Assembly (NCBI GenBank): GCA_023457895.1
Contig: JAEXAY010000025.1
Span: forward strand, 48,865-112,864
DNA from: Pseudomonadota bacterium
GTDB lineage: Bacteria; Pseudomonadota; Alphaproteobacteria; Sphingomonadales; Sphingomonadaceae
Reading direction: 5' to 3'
Length of the DNA stretch: 64,000 bases
Positions 33,643 through 42,519 of the stretch are shown one piece after another (position 1 is the first letter of the stretch; every line of letters starts with the position of its first letter). The translations under genes were made by a program, and so were the position numbers. Under the pieces are notes generated by a model. The model searched no databases and was not told the origin of the DNA. It was given only the letters and a program-made list of their open reading frames with translations.

Positions 33643-35996
33643 CCGAGGTTGAGCTCTTCCTCGCGATCGCGGAACAGGTCGGCCGCGTCATTTGCCGGCA
33701 TCGGCCGCCCGAAATAAAAGCCCTGAATTTTTTTGCAGCCGAGTCTGCGGATCATCTCGACCTCGGCCTCGGTTTCCGCGCCCTCGGCGGTCGTGCTCAT
33801 GCCAAGGCTGTCCGCCATCGCTACCACGGCGCGGATGATGGCGAGGCTTTCGGGCTTGTTGCGCGCGGCCCCCTGAACGAAACTGCGGTCGACCTTGATC
33901 GTGGAGAAGCGGGTCTTGCGCAGATAGCCGAGCGATGAATAGCCGGTGCCGAAATCGTCGAGCGACAGCCTGAGGCCAAGCCCGAGCAACTGATCGAGCA
34001 TCTGCGAGGCACCGCCGCCATCGCGCATGAACACGCTTTCGGTGACTTCGAGTTCAAGACGGCGCGGCGGCAGCCCGCTGTGCGACAGCGCCGATACCAC
34101 CGAGGTGGCAAAATTGGGGTCGGCAAGCTGTTCGGCCGAGACATTGACGGCGACGCGGATATTCTGTGGCCAGTTCATCGCCTCGTGGCAGGCGGTGCGC
34201 AGTACCCACTCGCCGATCTGGCCGATCAGCCGCGCATCCTCGGCAATCGGAATGAACTTGGCGGGCGAGACGCTGCCAAGGTCCGGATTGGTCCAGCGGA
34301 CAAGCGCTTCAAAACCATCGATGGTGCCATCATGCGCGGACACGACCGGCTGATAGTTCAGATGGAACTCGCCGCGTTCGAGCGCCTTGCGGAGCGCGAT
34401 CTCGATGACGCGCCGCTCCTCGGCCTGAACATGCAGGCCGGGGTCATAGGCATAGTGATGATTGCCGCCCTTGTCCTTGGCGCGATAGAGCGCAAGATCG
34501 GCGCTGCGGATCAGGGTTTCGAATGTGCGGGCATCGCGCGGCGCGACGGCGGAACCGACGCTGGCGCCGATATAGAGGGTCTGCTTGTCGACATCATAGG
34601 GCCGCGACAGCGTGGTGATGATGCGGTGTGCCAGCGTGTCGAGATAGGTCGTGTCCGGTACGTCGCGCACCACCACGGCGAACTCGTCGCCGCCGAGGCG
34701 GCCGCAAAGCTCGTTGTCGGTGATGATAGACGTGAGCCGCGCCGAAACCAGTTCGAGCAGACGATCGCCCACCGGATGACCCAGCGTGTCGTTGATCGCC
34801 TTGAACCGGTCAAGGTCGATCATCATGAAGGCGCAGCGGCTTTTCCACTGCGCGCTATGTTCGATGGCCTTGGCGAGCGCTTCGGTGACCTGGAGCCGGT
34901 TGGGAAGGCCGGTGAGACTGTCGAAGCGCGCCAGCCGGTCGATCTTGGCGGCAGACGCCTGTTCCAGCGTCACATCGGATCCGACCCCCCGGAAGCCCAT
35001 GAAGCGGCCATTTTCATCGAGCCGCGGACTGGCGGACAATTCCCACCAATGGGTTTCCTCGCCGATCTTGACCGGCAAGAGCAGGTTGGAGAAGCTTTCG
35101 CGCCGGTTAAGCTTTTCGGCAAGATCGTGCAGCGCCGAGGCAAAACGGCCCGATTCCCATGTGTCCCCCGCGAGCAACTGGACCAGCGGCTTGCCTTCGA
35201 TCTGTTCGGGCTCGCGACCAAGCGCGATCGCAAAGCGCGGCGAAACATGGGTCAGCCTGCGCGAGGCATCAATCTGCCACAGCCAGTCGGCGCCGCTGTC
35301 TTCAAATTCGCGCAGCAACAGGCTGACGGTTTCGGTTTTTTCCACGATGGCGGTCTGGACGGTTTTGAACCGGATGAAATCGCGTGCGGAAGAAATACTC
35401 GCAATCAGGAGGCCAAACCCGGCCAGCAGGGTGGTCAATGCCGCGACGGGATATCCCATCAGAAGCGTCATGGCGATATTGGCGAGCGTGATCGTCACGG
35501 TCATCGCAATGATAGAGGCCGGGAGCGAACTGGTGCCGACAAGAACGCCGATCAGCAGCGTAGTCGAAACGGTCCAGCTCTGGGCGCCGTGGCTCCAATC
35601 GCCCTGGGGCGCAAAGAATAGCGGCGGAATGGTCCAGATCAGGCCAAGAACCAGCGACATCAGGGCATCGCGGCGAATGGTATCGGCGGGCGCCTTGTGC
35701 GGATATTCGGCACGGCGGCGATAGCGCGAATAGCCCAGCGAAACCGAGGCCAATAGTGCGATTCCGACCCAGCCGCGCAGTTCCCATGGTGCGATGATAT
35801 CCGCAAAAATCTTCAGGGTGAGGATGATCGCAAGAACCCCGCCGGCCAGCCGCATGAGGGCGAAACGGCCGACGGCCTGCAATTGAGCGGCGCGGATTTC
35901 GTCCCATGCTGCATGGTCTCCGAGACGCAGGCCGAGCAGATGGAGAAGCGACAATTCGCTTTCAGGTAACTGGCTATGTTGGTCCGAAGTGCTCAC
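33630..35996 (-). CDS. Membrane GGDEF-EAL protein with PAS domain
   Basis: Protein of 788 aa. About six hydrophobic helices cover residues 45-205. A PAS domain follows (about 230-345, WLWQIDASRRLTHVSP). GGDEF (about 355-515) keeps the intact signature RLGGDEF but has no RxxD inhibitory site before it. EAL (about 530-780) keeps FEALVRW, NVSAEQL and the loop DDFGTGYSSLGY. Both catalytic signatures look complete, so it could make or degrade c-di-GMP; direction cannot be told. Starts with GTG; no strong ribosome site. Confidence 0.88.
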   Translation of the reverse strand: MSTSDQHSQLPESELSLLHLLGLRLGDHAAWDEIRAAQLQAVGRFALMRLAGGVLAIILTLKIFADIIAPWELRGWVGIALLASVSLGYSRYRRRAEYPHKAPADTIRRDALMSLVLGLIWTIPPLFFAPQGDWSHGAQSWTVSTTLLIGVLVGTSSLPASIIAMTVTITLANIAMTLLMGYPVAALTTLLAGFGLLIASISSARDFIRFKTVQTAIVEKTETVSLLLREFEDSGADWLWQIDASRRLTHVSPRFAIALGREPEQIEGKPLVQLLAGDTWESGRFASALHDLAEKLNRRESFSNLLLPVKIGEETHWWELSASPRLDENGRFMGFRGVGSDVTLEQASAAKIDRLARFDSLTGLPNRLQVTEALAKAIEHSAQWKSRCAFMMIDLDRFKAINDTLGHPVGDRLLELVSARLTSIITDNELCGRLGGDEFAVVVRDVPDTTYLDTLAHRIITTLSRPYDVDKQTLYIGASVGSAVAPRDARTFETLIRSADLALYRAKDKGGNHHYAYDPGLHVQAEERRVIEIALRKALERGEFHLNYQPVVSAHDGTIDGFEALVRWTNPDLGSVSPAKFIPIAEDARLIGQIGEWVLRTACHEAMNWPQNIRVAVNVSAEQLADPNFATSVVSALSHSGLPPRRLELEVTESVFMRDGGGASQMLDQLLGLGLRLSLDDFGTGYSSLGYLRKTRFSTIKVDRSFVQGAARNKPESLAIIRAVVAMADSLGMSTTAEGAETEAEVEMIRRLGCKKIQGFYFGRPMPANDAADLFRDREEELNLGYAS

Positions 35997-36103
35997 CAGC
36001 CGATTCTATAGGGTGCGATTCTTTCCGAATGGTAAGCAACTGTTGTGCAGTCGCCCCGATTTGGCGGAAAAATCAATCTGTATCAGCACGAATTTTCCAC
36101 ATG

Positions 36104-36131
36104 AAAAAGTCCGTCATCTGGGCGGGCTTTT
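36104..36131 (-). terminator. Possible terminator after the acyl-AMP ligase gene
   Basis: On the minus strand AAAAGCCCG is followed by a short loop and CGGACTTTTT, giving a 9-bp stem about 26 bp past the stop of the ligase gene. The rest of 35997-36156 shows no feature. Confidence 0.6.
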
Positions 36132-36156
36132 CCAGTATCCTTGCACAGTGCCTGGA

Positions 36157-37926
36157 TCAGGCCGCAATATCATAGGGCTGGATCTGCCCGGTGAGATATT
36201 GCTGGCGCGCCTTGGCTCGGCTGAGCTTGCCGGAACTGGTGCGCGGCAGCGTGCGCGGCGGCACCAGTTCGACCACGCAGTTCATACCGGTGATGGCGCG
36301 GACCTTTTCCTTGATGAGATCGCGCAGTTCGGCGCGCTCGCGGTCATCGGAGGTGCGGCACTGGACCAGCACTGCGGGCGCTTCCTCGCCGCCGGGGGTC
36401 GTCACCGCGAAGGCGGCGATGTCGCCGGCCTTGAAGCCCGGAAGCTGTTCCACCGCCCACTCGATATCCTGCGGCCAGTGGTTCTTGCCGTTGATGATGA
36501 TCATGTCCTTGGCGCGGCCGACGATGTAGATATACCCGTCCGACATATAGCCCATGTCGCCGGTGTCGAGCCAGCCATCCTTCATGCAGGCGGCGGTAGC
36601 TTCGGGGTCGCGGAAATAGCCGACCATGATCGAGGGGCCGCGGCACCACACCTTGCCGATAGCCTTTTCAGGGAGCGGAGCGCCATCCTCGTCGCGGATT
36701 TCGACTTCCATGTCCTTCACCGGCTTGCCGCAATTCACCATCGCGCGATAGCGTTGCGGCCGGTCGTCATTGGCGGCCGAGGTTTCGCCCGAAAGCTCGG
36801 TTTCTTCGACCAGTTCGACGATGATCCCTTCGCCCGGCGGCATGATCGAAACCGCGAGCGTCGCTTCGGCAAGGCCATAGCTCGGCAGGAAGGAACGGGC
36901 GTTGAACCCGGCATCGGCAAAGGCATCGACGAAGGCCTGCATGACATCGGGCCGGATCATGTCGGCGCCATTTCCTGCGATGCGCCAGCGCGACAGGTCG
37001 AACCGCTCGGCGACATTGGTCTGGCTCGATACGCGGCGCGCGCAGATGTCATAGCCAAAGGTCGGTGAATAGCTGAGCGTCGTGCCCTTGTTGCGGCTGA
37101 TCATGTCGAGCCAGGCGAGCGGACGGCGCGCGAAATCCTCGGTCTTGAGATAATCGGTCGAAACCTGGTTGGCGACGACCGAAAGGAAGCAGCCGACCAG
37201 CCCCATGTCATGATACCAGGGCAGCCAGCTGACGCAGCGGTCGCCATCGCGCACTTCGGTGCCATGCGAGTGCGCCGCAAGATTGTTGAGCAGCGCGCCG
37301 TGGGTGACAGCCACGCCATGCGGAAACCGCGTCGAGCCGCTGCTATACTGGAGATAGCAGATTTCGTCGGTCTTCTGTTCCGGCAAGGCGGTTTGCGGTG
37401 CAGGCCGCGTCGCAAAATCGGTCCAGTCCAGCCCCTCGACGCCGCGACCACTGGCCGCGGCTCCCGCCATTTCGCCGAGTTCGGGCGGGAAAAACAGGAT
37501 TTTGGGATCACAGCTTTCCAGCTGGACGGTGAGCTGGTCGATATAGGATTGCGCCCCGCCGAAACTCGTCGGCAGCGGCAACGGCACCGGCCATGCCCCG
37601 GCATAGACCACGCCGAAGAACAGCGCGGCGAATTCGGGGCCGGTTTCGGCGATCAGGGCAATACGGTCGCCCGGCTTCACGCCATGCGCGATCAGGCGGT
37701 AGGCAGTCTGGAGCGCGTCCTCCCGCAATTCGGTATAGGGATAGGGCCGCGTCAGCGCGCCGCGCGGATCATGAAAATTGAGGCCGCGCGTCCCCTGCGC
37801 TGCATAATCGAGCGCCTCGCCCAGCGTCGCAAAGTCGGAATAGCGGCGCGGCAACGCGCAATCGGTCGGTGTCGGAAGCAGCGTTGCCGCTGCTTTTTCC
37901 AGTACGGTATCGGTCAGTTCAGCCAC
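36157..37926 (-). CDS. Fatty acyl-AMP ligase
   Basis: ANL enzyme of 589 aa. The P-loop is YLQYSSGSTRFPHGVAVTH, then WLPWYHDMGLVG (typical of fatty acyl-AMP ligases), LPSYGLAEATLA, GWLDTGDMGYMSDG and the C-terminal K in RTSSGKLSRAKA. FAALs pass acyl-adenylate to an acyl carrier protein or PKS-like acceptor instead of CoA. No carrier protein or synthase lies next to it, so the acceptor is unknown; sphingolipid or other acyl-lipid synthesis is a speculation. GTG start with AGGGAG upstream. Divergent from recX. Confidence 0.85.
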   Translation of the reverse strand: MAELTDTVLEKAAATLLPTPTDCALPRRYSDFATLGEALDYAAQGTRGLNFHDPRGALTRPYPYTELREDALQTAYRLIAHGVKPGDRIALIAETGPEFAALFFGVVYAGAWPVPLPLPTSFGGAQSYIDQLTVQLESCDPKILFFPPELGEMAGAAASGRGVEGLDWTDFATRPAPQTALPEQKTDEICYLQYSSGSTRFPHGVAVTHGALLNNLAAHSHGTEVRDGDRCVSWLPWYHDMGLVGCFLSVVANQVSTDYLKTEDFARRPLAWLDMISRNKGTTLSYSPTFGYDICARRVSSQTNVAERFDLSRWRIAGNGADMIRPDVMQAFVDAFADAGFNARSFLPSYGLAEATLAVSIMPPGEGIIVELVEETELSGETSAANDDRPQRYRAMVNCGKPVKDMEVEIRDEDGAPLPEKAIGKVWCRGPSIMVGYFRDPEATAACMKDGWLDTGDMGYMSDGYIYIVGRAKDMIIINGKNHWPQDIEWAVEQLPGFKAGDIAAFAVTTPGGEEAPAVLVQCRTSDDRERAELRDLIKEKVRAITGMNCVVELVPPRTLPRTSSGKLSRAKARQQYLTGQIQPYDIAA

Positions 37927-38088
37927 CGATGTTGCTCCCTCTTGTTCTCATCGCTCGTCATGCGACCCCGGGCGTGAGGTGACAAGCCTTCTCATGCTTG
38001 CATGTTGACGTTGCAGGCGGTGAAAATCCGGCCCGACTGTGGCAAGATTGTGGTGCGGCGGAAAAACCATGTAAGATGCAGCCTTCCC

Positions 38089-38625
38089 ATGCGAAAAAAG
38101 CCTATCATTACACCGCTCAATGAAGCCTCGCTGAATGACCTCGCGCTCAGCTATGTGTCGCGCTACGCGACGAGCCGCGCGAAGCTTTTGGCTTATCTCA
38201 GGCGCAAGCTCGGCGAGCGCGGCTGGAGCGGGGAAGGTAGCCCCGATCCGGAAGCGGTCGCCGGCCGCATGGTGGAACTGCGCTATATCGACGACAGCGC
38301 CTATGCCGCGATGAAGGCGGAATCGCTCGTCCGCCGCGGCTATGGCAAGCGGCGCCTTTCCGGTATCTATTTTCGCGACGGGATAGCGGAATCCGACCGG
38401 GAGGATGCCAACAGCGTCGCCGACGAGGGGCGCTGGGACGCCGCCGTCGCCTTTGCCCGGCGCAAGCGCGTCGGCGCCTTTGCCGCCGCGCCGCTCGACC
38501 CGGACCAGCAGCGCCGCGCGCTGGCGGCGTTTTTGCGCGCGGGGCACGACATGGCGCTGGCGCGGATGCTGATCACGCTTGAACCGGGCAGCGATGTCGA
38601 ATTATACCGCCCCGACCCCGGTTGA
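38089..38625 (+). CDS. recX: RecX regulatory protein
   Basis: Small basic protein of 178 aa. The three-helix RecX repeats are visible: LNDLALSYVSRYATSRAKLLAYLRRKLGERG (in parts) at about 15-45, then LRYIDDSAYAAMKAESLVRRGYGKRRLS. The second half is weaker. RecX binds RecA filaments and inhibits recombinase activity. No recA is adjacent. The ATG at 38089 is used since the homologous part begins soon after it. Confidence 0.8.
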   Translation: MRKKPIITPLNEASLNDLALSYVSRYATSRAKLLAYLRRKLGERGWSGEGSPDPEAVAGRMVELRYIDDSAYAAMKAESLVRRGYGKRRLSGIYFRDGIAESDREDANSVADEGRWDAAVAFARRKRVGAFAAAPLDPDQQRRALAAFLRAGHDMALARMLITLEPGSDVELYRPDPG

Positions 38626-38672
38626 CGGGCGGCCGCGCCGAAACCGCAAGAGCCAACAGGAAAGTTCCTCCG

Positions 38673-39143
38673 ATGATCCGCAAAATTGCCGTTTCGTTGC
38701 TGCCGTTGCTGGCGCTGTTGCTCGTGAGCGCGTGCCAGACGCCCGCTGCCAAGGAGAGCCTTATCCCCCTCACCATCACACAGGGCAGTATGACGCACCG
38801 GTTCAAGGTCGAAGTCGCGCGCACGCCCGAAGAACAGCAACGCGGTCTCATGTTCCGCACCAGCCTGCCCAAGGACGGCGGGATGCTGTTCCCGTTCGAG
38901 CATCCCCGGATCGCCAGCTTCTGGATGAAGAACACGCTGATCCCGCTCGACATGATTTTCGTCCGTGCCGATGGTTCGATCGACCGCATCGCCGAAAACA
39001 CCGTGCCCGAATCGCTTGAACCGGTTGCGAGCGGCGGCGATGTGGCCGCGGTGCTCGAACTCGCTGGCGGCACTGCCGCAGCGCTGGGGATCGACGAAAC
39101 CGCGCGTGTCAGCTGGCAGGACGGCGGGGCGAAGCGCCCCTGA
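38673..39143 (+). CDS. DUF192 family lipoprotein
   Basis: Protein of 156 aa with a lipoprotein signal (LLLVSAC, C21) and a DUF192 domain: RTPEEQQRGLMFR, then M-L-F-P-F-E and FWMKNTLIPLDMIFV, both diagnostic. Function unknown; members are periplasmic or extracellular and small. Start ATG 38673 follows AGGAAAG. It lies between recX and the complex I accessory gene. Confidence 0.85.
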   Translation: MIRKIAVSLLPLLALLLVSACQTPAAKESLIPLTITQGSMTHRFKVEVARTPEEQQRGLMFRTSLPKDGGMLFPFEHPRIASFWMKNTLIPLDMIFVRADGSIDRIAENTVPESLEPVASGGDVAAVLELAGGTAAALGIDETARVSWQDGGAKRP

Positions 39144-39237
39144 TCTGCGCAGAGCACCGCTTTGGCCGCGATTCCGTCTCCTTCTCCCGCAATTCTGGCT
39201 TGCGGGCGGCAGGGGTAAGGCGCTAAGCGCCAGCCCT

Positions 39238-39654
39238 ATGGGACTGCTTGGCAAGATATTCACCTGGTGGGATGGCGCGACCATCGGCACCATGTTCCAC
39301 ACCTGGCGCAAGGGCAGCAAGGTTGGCGAGGATGCGCTTGGCAACCGCTATTACCAGAGCGCCGAAGGTCGCCGCTGGGTGATCTACAAGGGCAGCAACG
39401 ATGCCAGCCGCGTTCCCGCCGAATGGCATAGTTGGCTCCACCATCTGATCGAACCGATTCCGCCCGATGCGCCCGCCGCGATCATGCCGCCGCACCGCGT
39501 CTGGGAACGCGCGCCGACCGGTAACCTCACCGGCACCGGCCTCGCGTACCGGCCGCCGGGGGCGCTCGAAGCTGGCGCCGTTCGCGCGCCTGCCACCGGG
39601 GATTATGAAGCATGGACGCCGGACGGGGAAACCGGGGGTTTCGGCCGCGCATGA
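39238..39654 (+). CDS. NDUFA12-type complex I accessory subunit
   Basis: Protein of 138 aa homologous to mitochondrial NDUFA12/B17.2: KIFTWWDGATIGT near the start, GNRYYQ, RRWVIYKGSNDASRVPAEWHSWLH and R-P-P-G. In alphaproteobacteria it is an accessory subunit of NADH:ubiquinone oxidoreductase. The last codon overlaps the DUF2155 start (ATGA), so the two are coupled. Confidence 0.88.
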   Translation: MGLLGKIFTWWDGATIGTMFHTWRKGSKVGEDALGNRYYQSAEGRRWVIYKGSNDASRVPAEWHSWLHHLIEPIPPDAPAAIMPPHRVWERAPTGNLTGTGLAYRPPGALEAGAVRAPATGDYEAWTPDGETGGFGRA

Positions 39655-40385
39655 TGCGCGCGCGTCTGGCCTTGATAGTGGCAGCGCTGAGCCTGCCGCT
39701 CGCGGCCTGTAACAGGGCGGGTGATGCCGACAAAATGTCGGGGAACACCGACTCGACGCCGGTGACATTGTCCAAGAAGGACGAAGTGAAGGACGTCGAG
39801 GGCGGACTTGAGGGCACCACGCCGATGGCGGAGCGCGTCGCGGTGGTGGGCCTCCTCAACAAGCGCAACGGGATTGTCCGCAATCTTGAAATGAGACCGG
39901 GCGAATCGATCCGTGTCGGCCGTGCGGTTGTCCGGCTGCGCGCCTGCGAACAGGCACCCGCCTGGGAAATGCCGGCGGAAACCGGCGCGTTCGTCCAGTT
40001 GCTGACGCTGGAACGCGACGGCAAGTGGAAGCGCAGTTTTTCCGGCTGGCTGTTTCGTGAACGCCCCGAACTCAACGTCGTCCAGCACCCGATCTATGAT
40101 GTCATCGTCAAGAGCTGCCAGATGACGACCCCCGGTGGCGGGCCCGCGGTCAGGTCGGCGGACGTGTCCGACACTGACCGCGAGGGGCTAGCCGGGGTTG
40201 AAGGCGAGCCGGGAAGCACCAACCCGCCCGCCAAAAGCGCATCGAGCGCGGACCAGTCCCCGCCGGCGAGGCCGGCTGCGGCCAAGTCCGCGGCGCCCAA
40301 GGCGGCCGAGCCGAAATCGGCGCCCAAATCCGCACCCAAATCCGACGACAAGGCCGAAAACACGCCCGCGCCCAAGGCCGACTGA
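39651..40385 (+). CDS. DUF2155 family lipoprotein
   Basis: Protein of 244 aa with a lipoprotein signal (LPLAAC) and a DUF2155 domain at about residues 65-155 (LNKRNGIVRNLEMRPGESIRVGRAVVRLRACEQAP in parts, then FSGWLFRERPELNVVQHPIYDVIV). The C-terminal ~85 residues are low-complexity (Ala, Pro, Lys, Ser; K-S-A-P-K repeats). They lie antisense to the 3' end of aat over 292 bp. Function unknown; it commonly sits by NDUFA12. Confidence 0.84.
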   Translation: MMRARLALIVAALSLPLAACNRAGDADKMSGNTDSTPVTLSKKDEVKDVEGGLEGTTPMAERVAVVGLLNKRNGIVRNLEMRPGESIRVGRAVVRLRACEQAPAWEMPAETGAFVQLLTLERDGKWKRSFSGWLFRERPELNVVQHPIYDVIVKSCQMTTPGGGPAVRSADVSDTDREGLAGVEGEPGSTNPPAKSASSADQSPPARPAAAKSAAPKAAEPKSAPKSAPKSDDKAENTPAPKAD

Positions 40386-40990
40386 AGCCTGCCGAGATAG
40401 TCGTCGCGGCTGATCTCGATCGCGCCGAGCGAGGCGAGATGATCGGTGATGAACTGGCAGTCGAGCAGCTGATAGCCGCCCGCCTTCAACCGCGCGACCA
40501 GCCAGGCGAGCGCCAGTTTCGATGTATTGTCGGCGCGGCTGAACATGCTTTCGCCGAAAAAGGCGCGGCCAAGCGACAGGCCATAAAGGCCGCCGACCAG
40601 CCGGGGCGGGGCGGAGTCCGGCCCTTCGTCATCGTCCCACACCTCGACGCTGTGCGCATGGCCGAGCGCGTGGAGCAGGACGAACGCTTCCTCGATCGTG
40701 CCGTTGATCCAGGTCGAGGGGCGATCGAGCGCGCTTTCGGCGCACAGGCGCAGGACCTGCCGGAAGGCGGTGTCGGCGGTCACGCGGTAGCGGCCCGATA
40801 CCAGCAATTTGCGCAGCGATTTCGACAGATGGAAACCATCGAGCGGAAGCACCCCGCGCGTCCTCGGCTCGACCCAGTAAATCTCCTCGTCCTCGCGGTC
40901 GTCCGACATCGGAAACACGCCCATCGCATAAGCGCGCAGCAGCATGAGCGGGTCGAGGCGCGGCGGTCCGAGCGGGTGTGGATGAGACAT
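40094..40990 (-). CDS. aat: Leucyl/phenylalanyl-tRNA-protein transferase
   Basis: Enzyme of the N-end rule that transfers Leu or Phe from tRNA to proteins with N-terminal Arg or Lys. Landmarks: RAYAMGVFPM, YWVEPRTRGVLPLDGFHLSKSLRK in parts, T-W-I-N, GGLYGLSLGRAFFGESMFSR and Q-F-I-T-D-H-L-A-S-L-G. At 298 aa it is longer than the usual ~230: an Ala/Gly/Asp/Leu-rich linker of ~60 residues precedes a normal-looking tail (W-Q-L-L-T-M-T-S). Linker and tail are antisense to DUF2155. Confidence 0.88.
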   Translation of the reverse strand: MSHPHPLGPPRLDPLMLLRAYAMGVFPMSDDREDEEIYWVEPRTRGVLPLDGFHLSKSLRKLLVSGRYRVTADTAFRQVLRLCAESALDRPSTWINGTIEEAFVLLHALGHAHSVEVWDDDEGPDSAPPRLVGGLYGLSLGRAFFGESMFSRADNTSKLALAWLVARLKAGGYQLLDCQFITDHLASLGAIEISRDDYLGRLQSALGAGVFSALSSDLGADLGADFGSAALGAADLAAAGLAGGDWSALDALLAGGLVLPGSPSTPASPSRSVSDTSADLTAGPPPGVVIWQLLTMTS

Positions 40991-41058
40991 ATTATTACTT
41001 CTGACCGGTAGAATTTCGTATGAAAATTACAAAATAGGAAAATCGCCCAAAAGCCGCA

Positions 41059-41739
41059 TCAATGCAATGATTTTGCCGCCTCAGCTTCCCAAAGTTCCGG
41101 GATTTTGCAAAGATTCCTGTAGGATTCGCCGCTGCCCAACTCACCGCCCAAATCGCCGTCCGAATTGCCCCTTGCCGCCGGAGCGCCGCGCGCATCGGCT
41201 GCGTTGCGCGCCTGCACCGCAGCGGCAACCCGCCGCACGATCGCATCCTCCCATTGTTCGAGCCGCCTGCGATAGGCTTCGAGTTCGTCATAGTCGCGCG
41301 CCCGCGCGGCGGCATCGCCGTCGAGTTTGCGCGCCCGGCTGTTGAGCACGGCGACCAGCGGCCCGGGCTTCCAGCGGTGGATCGTCCCGGCGAGCTTGCC
41401 ATAATGATAGCGCGGGAGGATTTCGCCGTCGGCCAGCCGCTCGACAATGCGCTCGCGGGTGCGTTCCAGCCCGGCGTTCAGCGCGCGTTCCCACGCCACG
41501 GCAAAGCTTTCCGCACCGGGCTTGTCGCGCAGCGCATAGGCCGAGCGCGCGCTCTTTCCGGCACGCTTGGCCGCCGCGCTGACCGATCCGATACGCGCAA
41601 GCTCGCGGATGAAGAGCCGCTGGTCATGGCTCGACCAGCCATTGGCGCGGCGGCGTTGGGCAATCCACGGATCGAAACGCGGAACCGGGTCGCCTTCGGG
41701 CGTGAAGGCAAGCGGATCGCGGACAGCGGGCTTGGGCAC
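41059..41739 (-). CDS. Helix-turn-helix protein, terminase-small-subunit-like, unknown
   Basis: Protein of 226 aa. About residues 35-70 form a likely HTH (FIRELARIGSVSAAAKRAGKSARSAYALR in parts), followed by an Arg/Glu-rich helical region and a Gly/Asp-rich tail. No family name can be fixed; it resembles small HTH proteins of sphingomonads and phage terminase small subunits, but no phage genes are near. Start GTG 41739 has AAGGAG eight bases upstream; the frame is open earlier without homology. Confidence 0.6.
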   Translation of the reverse strand: MPKPAVRDPLAFTPEGDPVPRFDPWIAQRRRANGWSSHDQRLFIRELARIGSVSAAAKRAGKSARSAYALRDKPGAESFAVAWERALNAGLERTRERIVERLADGEILPRYHYGKLAGTIHRWKPGPLVAVLNSRARKLDGDAAARARDYDELEAYRRRLEQWEDAIVRRVAAAVQARNAADARGAPAARGNSDGDLGGELGSGESYRNLCKIPELWEAEAAKSLH

Positions 41740-41908
41740 AGGCAATACTCCTTGCAATAGCGCGGAACAGCTTTCCGGCCTGTCATGTCCCGGATATGTA
41801 GGAAAGCGATTAAACGAGGCGCGCGGCAATGCCGGCCGGTTCCACTTCCCCCGCACGTCCCCTCTTGCGCTTCGGCTGCCCACAGGGTAGGGGCGCTGTC
41901 CTTGGCCT

Positions 41909-41984
41909 AGGGGTATAGCTCAGCTGGTAGAGCATCGGTCTCCAAAACCGAGGGTCGCGGGTTCGAATCCTGCTGCCCCTGCCA
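41909..41984 (+). tRNA. tRNA-Trp (anticodon CCA)
   Basis: A 76-nt tRNA with encoded CCA. The acceptor stem AGGGGTA/TGCCCCT has one T-G wobble. The anticodon loop CTCCAAA (stem TCGGT/ACCGA) gives CCA. The T arm contains GGGTTCGAATCC. It precedes secE, the usual alphaproteobacterial order. Confidence 0.96.
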
Positions 41985-42267
41985 TTTCCTCCCGATATTT
42001 CGTTTCCTCTCCCGATCCGCTCCGGCGGGCGCGGGCGGCTGGTTCGAAGGGGAGCGAAGGGAAGGCGGCCACCGCTTGCAAATCCGCGCGTTGCGGGCTA
42101 TCGGCGGCGCCTTGGCTAAAGGAGTCGGAACTTTACGGCCTCCCGCAGCGCGCCGATGGCGGCACGCGGGGTTGCGGGCCTGTATCGCGTCTCCTATCTG
42201 GTCGGCACGACAGGGCGGGGCGCTTCCCGCATCCTGAAAGGCAAAAGAAATTTTATTGGGGCTGTTG

Positions 42268-42480
42268 ATGGCTGACGAAACGAAGAAGAAAGTCTCGCCC
42301 GGCGAGTTTATCAATCAGGTGCGGACCGAAGCGGGCAAGATCGCCTGGCCGACCTGGCCGGATACGCTGCGCACCTCGATCATGGTGCTCATCATGACGA
42401 TGATCCTCGGCCTGTTCTTCTTTGCGGTCGATAGTTTTTTCGGCATGATCGTCCGCCAGCTGATGAACTTCATCGGCTGA
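42268..42480 (+). CDS. secE: Preprotein translocase subunit SecE
   Basis: Short SecE of 70 aa with the cytoplasmic amphipathic part (FINQVRTEAGKIAWPTWPD in parts) and one membrane helix (about 38-58). The W-P-T-W-P motif is diagnostic. It is the essential third subunit of SecYEG. ATG 42268 follows a GGGG stretch; nusG begins 39 bp downstream. Gap 41985-42267 has the likely promoter but no other gene. Confidence 0.94.
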   Translation: MADETKKKVSPGEFINQVRTEAGKIAWPTWPDTLRTSIMVLIMTMILGLFFFAVDSFFGMIVRQLMNFIG

Positions 42481-42519
42481 TCGAACCGCACCTTACAACA
42501 CAGGATTTGACATAAGATT

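Noticed and set aside
34080..35621. 513-codon frame opposite the GGDEF-EAL gene
   Set aside because: Shadow frame; the opposite strand has complete GGDEF and EAL motifs.
41059..41739. Prophage remnant based on terminase-like HTH protein next to a tRNA
   Set aside because: No other phage gene, no duplicated tRNA end and no direct repeat around tRNA-Trp.
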